Shown here: in pieces, positions 58,345 to 64,000 of the stretch | Numbering within the stretch: the first letter of the stretch is position 1 | Layout of the letters: each line of letters begins with the position of its first letter | NCBI GenBank assembly: GCA_963513935.1 | Contig: OY740776.1 | Span: 9,826,724 to 9,890,723, forward strand | Length of the DNA stretch: 64,000 nt | Direction of reading: 5' to 3' | From: Aphrophora alni | Lineage: Eukaryota > Arthropoda > Insecta > Hemiptera > Aphrophoridae | The notes under the pieces: model-generated | The model's database searches: none | What the model saw: only the letters and a program-made list of their open reading frames with translations | What the model was told of the DNA's origin: nothing | Translations under genes and position numbers: made by a program

Positions 58345-59555
58345 CAACCCTAATCTTGCGTAAAGTTCTCAGAGTAAAGTTTGTTTGGTTAAATTGATCT
58401 TTTAATAACGACAGTCAAAATTAAATAATAACCCGTTTCAAAATGGCGCCTGATTAAATTTTTTAACTTTGATTTATTTAAAATTAAGAAATTAAAGAAG
58501 CAGCCGCCATTTTTTAAGTGTGTCATTGGATTAGGTTGGTTATTTTGTTCGAAATATTGCTTTATCTTATTAAGTGACATAACAAGTTTCAATTCAATCC
58601 GTTCAACCGTTTTGGAGATAAATAATATTTTGTGGAAAAAAAAAAAAAAAAAAAAAAAATGCCAGATATCATCTGGGAAACAGCAATTTCGGAAATATGT
58701 TTACAGGATATTTTTCTTATTTTGATATCCACCACCTCCTGACGTTTGGAAACACAATTTTCCGACACCCTGTATTATTCTCAATTGGACTTTTGCACAC
58801 GGGTTTGGATAATTAATTTTCACTAAAATTTAAACAAAATCGGTTTGCCTAATTTTGAGAACTTACGTCTTTTATAAACGTAAAACGACAGATTTATTTT
58901 ATTTATTTTTTTTTAAATTTTTTATTTTTTTTTTATTTATTTTTTTTTTTTACCGATATCACAAAACACAGAATATTTTGACAGAAAATGGCCAAATGTT
59001 TACGATCAAATTAATCATAAGAGCGAAATTAGAGAAAATATCAATTTTGCGTTTTTTCTTATTCTAGCTTCAAATTTTGATATTTGAAAAAAAAGTTAAA
59101 ACTTTAAAACGTTGTTTTGTTGTTTATTTATGTTATTTTACATCTAAGAATTAATCTAACCTACATACGGGACATTTCCTTTATATAACAAATCAATTCA
59201 AATAACCTAACCTAAATTTCGTTTTGTGCGGTTGCCATTCGGATCTTTAAATCTTTAAAAAATATTTTTTAACCCATCACCTTACTTTCTCTCAAAATCA
59301 TCCCAAAAATAGAAATATTTTGGTAATGGTAACAGATTTTTGAGTTATGTCAGCCATCGTGTTTAGAGTGAAAATGCTGTCATATGACTCCTTTTTATTT
59401 GAAATATTAAAATTAATTCTCCCCAAATGTTAGAGGATACACCCTTAATTACAAATGTCTAAAAGTTAATCTTTTTGGAATCAATGATGAAACATTTCTG
59501 TATCCAAAAAACATGGGAAAATTCGTGAAAAAAAAGTTGTTTGATTCTAAAACAT
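56770..59555. other. Intergenic, repeat-derived
   Basis: R4 inverted at 57060-57160; an ACAGGGTG end at 57350 and its reverse at 58768; R2-like 'ccgccattttttaag' near 58505; A-runs at 58310 and 58637; a copy of the 41255-41400 block at 59100-59240. The 106-aa minus ORF at 57277-57597 lies inside the repeat starting at 57350. No gene seen. Confidence 0.45.
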
Positions 59556-59559
59556 ATCT

Positions 59560-59565
59560 TTTATT
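59560..59565 (-). terminator. Polyadenylation signal of the KLF gene
   Basis: AATAAA on the minus strand, 40 bp past the stop codon. Confidence 0.6.
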
Positions 59566-59604
59566 ACATCCTATTACAATGCTACTAAAAACATCCTATG
59601 GATT

Positions 59605-60198
59605 TCAATTTAAAATCCCGTAGTCTTTAATCGCTTTTTGCTGTTGTAACCACTTATTTCTTCGATGCACTTTCATATGTTTCGCAAGATGATCGGATCG
59701 AGAGAATCTCTTTTCGCACATTTTACAAGAGTAGGGTTTGACACCAGAATGTGAGCGTCGATGACGCGCCAACTCGTCAGATCTGGAGAAACGCCAAGGA
59801 CACCCTCCCCAGTTGCATAGAAACGGTTTCTCACCAGTGTGACGTCGAAGGTGTGCCTTTAGATGAGATGATTTAGCGTAGAGCTTCCCGCAACCAGGAT
59901 ACGTACAAGGGAATGATTTATCGGTCGATTGTCTGTGTTGTCCGAAGTCGACCATCGGTGGTGGATATTGTAACTGCTCTGTACTCTCTCTAAGGAAATT
60001 CGAACATATGTCTGTACATAATGGTGTCTTCTCTGGAAGAATACTGCACGGTTCTAGGTTGGTTAAAGAATCTTCTGCAGTCTGCGACAGTAGAGATTCC
60101 AGTTCCAAGTCGAGATCTGTATTGTACGTTGAAGTTACATCGGTCCAGGCATCGAACTGTGCTGTGAAGTCGTCAGAAAAAAAGAAATCTTCTGAGAA
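59605..60198 (-). CDS. KLF15-like zinc-finger transcription factor, last exon
   Basis: Minus strand, acceptor CTTTATTTCAG at 60199-60200, 197 codons in phase 0, TAA/stop at 59605. Residues 1-90 are an acidic, Ser-rich region ([16 protein letters not shown]-like YPPPMVDF). Three C2H2 fingers follow at 96-120, 126-150 and 156-178, with helices [16 protein letters not shown] and RSDHLAKH. These are the Krüppel-like family's helices for GC/CACCC boxes, with linkers TGEKPF and SGVKPY; the GVKPY linker and [19 protein letters not shown] point to the KLF15 branch. A short basic tail follows. The N-terminal exons lie to the right, unseen. The 217-aa ORF starting at 60258 is not the true start, since its extra residues are intronic. 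Nuclear regulator. Confidence 0.9.
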   Translation of the reverse strand, partial: FSEDFFFSDDFTAQFDAWTDVTSTYNTDLDLELESLLSQTAEDSLTNLEPCSILPEKTPLCTDICSNFLRESTEQLQYPPPMVDFGQHRQSTDKSFPCTYPGCGKLYAKSSHLKAHLRRHTGEKPFLCNWGGCPWRFSRSDELARHRRSHSGVKPYSCKMCEKRFSRSDHLAKHMKVHRRNKWLQQQKAIKDYGILN

Positions 60199-60284
60199 CT
60201 GAAATAAAGAAATAAAACGTTTTAATAGAGTAACACGATACCTATCAGATACAAACAAGCGTTAGGTGGGGAGGTGTCTAACAA

Positions 60285-62115
60285 ACTTTTAAGGAAAGTC
60301 CAAAAAGAGTATTGCTTCAATTTTATGTTAAAGAAAGTCCAGAAAGAAGATTACTTCAATTCATTGTTAAAGAAAGTCCAAAAAGAGTATTACTTCAATT
60401 CATTGTTAAGGAAATCCAAAAAGAATATTGCTTCAATTTTATGTTAAAGAAAGTCCAGAAAGAAGATTACTTCAATTCATTGTTAAGGAAGTCCAAAAAG
60501 AATATTGCTTCTATTTATTGTTAAGGAAAGTCCAAGTAGTTTAATTTTTCAATCTATAGTAATGTTATAAGAAGTAAAAAAAGCATATTTTAAACTCATT
60601 GCAAAAGGATGTTTAAAATGTATATTTTCAATATTGTTTAAGGAAGTTAAAAAAAATTTGTTTTTTCAGTCTATTGATAAGAGAGTAATAAAGCACAATT
60701 CTTCCTAATATATTGCTAAGGGGATTCTTAAAAGTATTTTCCCCCCAATATATTGTTAAGAGGAGTCCAAAAAGGATATTTCTCTTTATAGTTAAGTGCA
60801 AACCATAAAGCATATTTTCCAATCTATTGTTAAGGGGAGTCGAAAATGTTTTTTTAAACTTGTAAAGGAGAATCCAATAAATATTTTTTGCCCAATATAT
60901 TGTTAATGAAATTCCTAAAAGAATATTGTTTCAATCTATTGTTAAAGTGAGTCAAAAAAGTATATTTTTCAATATATTTTTACAGGAAGTCCAAAACTAT
61001 ATTTTTCAATTTATTGTAAAAGGGAGACAATACTAATATTTTTCAAAATTTGTTTTTTTCCTTCTATCGATAAGGGAGTAAAATGTACATTTTTTTTTTA
61101 CAATATATATTGTTAAGGGGATTCCAAAATGTATTCTTTTACATTAAAGGGATTCAAGGAAGAATTATTTCCAATTTATTTTATGGGGATAAAAAAACAT
61201 GTTTTCTATCTATTGTTATGGGGAATCCAAAAAGTATATATTTTTATAATATATTGTTAAGGGGAATGTACAAAGTGGTTTTTCAATCTATTGTTAAAGG
61301 GAGTCCAACAATCATTTTTTCAATCGATTGTTAAGAAAATTTAAATAAGAATATTGCTTCATCCATTGTTAAAGTGATTGCAAATAGTATATTTCATCAC
61401 TAGGACCAAAAGTGAAGCTTTTCGATACAAAGCCGAGGCCGGAAAATGAGCGAGGATTGAAAAATTTCTTTTGGTCCCATTGATGAACTATATTGTTCGT
61501 TATACTGCAAACAATATAAGAAAACAATTTCACAAAAACTAAAATGTTTTAACCTATTTACCTTCAAAAGTTTGGACAAGTTACACAAGTTTGCAGCTAT
61601 TAATGATGTTTTGTTTGTGTTAGTTGTACTTATTTATAAAATCGATGGTAACAGCTGTTTTATCTGTTATTTACAATCGAGAGTATCAGTTGTTATTATA
61701 GATGCTTTACAATCGTTAATTAATTCGTATAAACGAAGTAACAGCTGATGACTTTGACCTCAGCTGCTGTTTTTAGGTGTTCTAGGACTAAAAAGAACAA
61801 CTTTAGCATCTCAATGCATGTATTGAAAACAGCTGTTTTTGAAGCAGTATGACGAAAATGTATTTTTCCCAATAAATTGTTACAGGGAGTTTACAAACCA
61901 TTTTTTCCTATCTATTATTTAGGAGATATGAAGAAATAGACTACCTATGAACAAGTATTTTCAATCTATTGTTAAAGGGAGTCAAAAACACATTTTTAAA
62001 TCTATTTTTAACAAGAATCCAAACATATTTTTTCAGTCTATTGTTAAGGGGATCCAAAATGCATATTTACAATCTATTGTTAAGGAGAGACCAAAAGCTT
62101 CTTTTCTTATTGATT
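60285..62115. repeat. Degenerate 40-60-bp satellite in the KLF intron
   Basis: Dozens of units of the form 'attgttaaggg(a)gtccaaaa' plus 'agtatatttttcaatctatt'. Near 60290-60530 they are regular at about 40 bp; further right they are longer and decayed. A different foldback (61393-61490, arms 'aggaccaaaagtgaag' / 'tttcttttggtccca') is inserted, followed by 'cagctg'-rich unique sequence to about 61850. Short ORFs on both strands are by-products. Confidence 0.85.
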
Positions 62116-62371
62116 TTGAGATCATATTGAAGTAATAAATCTACAATTTCCTATTCAGAATGCAATACCATATAATTAATTATAAGAATGTAAACTTGAC
62201 GCAGCAATTCTTTTCTGCATTACTGCAAAGAACTTAAAAGCAATATGATTACATATAGACGGTTGTGAATATTTGTATTTCAAAAAATGTACTATAGTAA
62301 TATTATTGTTTGTTATTTTTCTCATCTCTGTTCAATAAACAAGATTATAAATACCAACAAGATTTTAAAAT

Positions 62372-62372
<1 letters not shown>

Positions 62373-62433
<61 letters not shown>
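62373..62433. repeat. (TA)n microsatellite
   Basis: About 30 TA units. The ORF running through it (62310-62666) is not supported otherwise. Confidence 0.9.
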
Positions 62434-62436
<3 letters not shown>

Positions 62437-62439
62437 AGG

Positions 62440-63400
62440 TAATCTTAATAGAAACACTGCTTATTCAGACTCGTCGATTTATTATTGATCTTTTGGCTAT
62501 ATTGAAATCAAGTACATACAGAATCCAAATCGAGTGTCAAATTCGAAATTCGATTATCAAAATAACTAAAAGTCACTCTGTAGCGAACTTAAATAAGTAT
62601 ATTTTTAGACACCAATTATTTGTGTTTTACCGGAGTTTTCTCATAAACTACTGGAGAAACAGTTGACACCTACTTTTTACAGTTTTTCAGGTCACATTTA
62701 GAAGGTATTAAGATGGCTATTATTTTGTTTGTCTGATTGACACTGACAGATTATCAATAACAACTAGACTATTATCAATTAGTTCAATTGATGAAGATTA
62801 AATATTTTGCTCGCTGTAGGAAACATTTCATAACACGAACACGGAACGGATGTTCATCCACCAGGCTGGAAATTTAATAACAATATTTCTAAAGTTTTGA
62901 TAGTTACTACAAAAACAAATTTATGTTCACAGCAAATTTATAATCCACTTAATTTGTGTCCCAGGGATTTCAGCAAGACTGAATCTTACCCTAAGATTAG
63001 AAATCAGGGCGATATCTTTCGCTGCCGTAACTAGCTACCAAAGCGTTTAAAGACAAATGTTTATATGAAGTTTGTACTTTCTTTTGACGTAGAATGAGCT
63101 CAGAAAGCGTCGGTAAAACTTCTTGTATCACCCTGTATATGAGAGAATAAAGTGGAAAAACAATGATACATATTTATACAGAGTGTTCAAAGAATGTTGT
63201 GTCAAACTATAAGTGGTTGTTATATGGATTCAAGTTAAAGAGTAAAGTTTCTATAAACATGTGTTCGGATATTTTCCATCTGAATGGAATTTTTATTTTT
63301 TTTGAAAAATAATTATAGCTTTTGAAATTACTAACATTTCGAGTCGTAAATATCGCATACACTTTTTCGTTTACCAGTATACCAAGAATCAAAACCTTAA
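62440..63400. other. Unassigned sequence upstream of the KLF exon
   Basis: No upstream KLF exon could be recognised. A 'caccctgtata' element end lies at 63131. Confidence 0.4.
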
Positions 63401-63409
63401 CTTATTTAT

Positions 63410-63660
63410 TTTCAAAATGGCGGCATTTGTAATTTTTTGCAAAGTTAATGGTTTTAGATATATTCAATATTAAAATTTCATAAAGTCATCATTTCTACAA
63501 TTTATCAGATAAAGTTTGGATTTTTGGTATACTGGTAAACCGTTGGATACAAATCATGTGTACCAAATTTTGAGTTGAAATTTTAATAATTTCAAAAGTA
63601 TAATTAATTTAAAAAGCACAAAATGGCCGATCGATGGAAAACGTAGCGTTTCCTGTAACG
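63410..63660. repeat. Interspersed repeat family R2
   Basis: 'caaaatggcggc', 'gtgtaccaaattttgagttg', 'agcacaaaatggccgatcg'. Same text as at 31225 and 47870. Confidence 0.5.
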
Positions 63661-63697
63661 TTTATATGAACTTCTTTCTTTATTGTGACCCATACAA

Positions 63698-64000
63698 AGT
63701 TTGCCGCGACATTTTTTGAACACCGTGTATATTGCTATTATACAGGGTGTCTCAAAAGTAAATGTGCAGTAATGTTTTACAAATAAACAAGTTGTATTTA
63801 GATAAAATACCCTATGTATCAAGAGATTTACAAAAAAATTGACTACGTATATTTCAAAATACCACTCAAAGTTTGCCGCGACATTTTTTGAACACCGTGT
63901 ATATTGCTATTGTACAGGGTGTCTCAAAAGTAAATGTGCAGTAATGTTTTACAAATAAACAAGTTGTATTTAGATAAAACACCCTATGTATCAAGAGATT
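63698..64000. repeat. 170-bp tandem repeat running off the right edge
   Basis: 'aaagtttgccgcgaca' starts at 63698 and again at 63868; the two copies are almost identical through 'acagggtgtctcaaaag' to 'tatgtatcaagagatt', where the window ends. It contains the ACAGGGTGT transposon end, so the array may have grown from an element terminus. Confidence 0.85.

Noticed and set aside
60199..60258. Start of the KLF protein at the ORF's first Met
   Set aside because: A clear acceptor (CTTTATTTCAG) ends at 60199; the residues before it read intron.

Overview
This is a 64 kb window of an AT-rich animal nuclear genome, almost certainly an arthropod and most likely an insect. Evidence: spliced genes with GT-AG introns of several kb, short TTAGG/CCTAA stretches, a Krüppel-like zinc-finger exon, and dense mixed DNA-transposon debris (piggyBac, pogo/Tigger, PIF/Harbinger, Merlin, Helitron-like, foldback elements). 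The order is not determined; frequent AGGCCT palindromes and ACAGGGTGT transposon ends recall Hemiptera, but that is only an impression.

Layout. 1-13.5 kb: a minus-strand gene (gene C here) for a small type I membrane protein with a CC-x3-CC cysteine motif, as in the WBP1/VOPP1 group. It has a signal-peptide exon at 13.1 kb, a cysteine exon at 7.7 kb and two alternative-looking transmembrane exons at 5.0 and 1.1 kb with identical phases; it runs off the left edge. Three TATCGATA sites lie just upstream of it. 13.5-37 kb: no convincing host gene; wrecked transposons (IS630-like, PIF/Harbinger, Merlin), foldback elements, and tandem arrays of 33, about 62, about 100-120 and about 150 bp. 37.3-42.8 kb: plus-strand gene A, three exons, 269 aa, a single-pass membrane protein with a basic, proline-rich tail. 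45.1-55.8 kb: plus-strand gene B, three exons, 99 aa, a tiny type I membrane protein with a perfect RFX X-box about 65 bp upstream of its ATG and a possible alternative longer C-terminal exon. 56-64 kb: a perfect 29-copy 23-bp minisatellite, repeats, and on the minus strand the last exon of a KLF15-like factor whose 5' exons lie in or beyond a degenerate satellite.

How the genes relate. B and C share a plan: the signal-peptide exon ends GCA-G in phase 1, the next exon opens Asp-Asp-x-Cys, and the transmembrane part leaves in phase 1 to a tail exon. They look like divergent relatives. Gene A has a similar overall topology but a different exon structure. No pathway is claimed. Gene models are read by eye from splice sites, phase agreement and polyadenylation signals; no transcript or homology search was possible.
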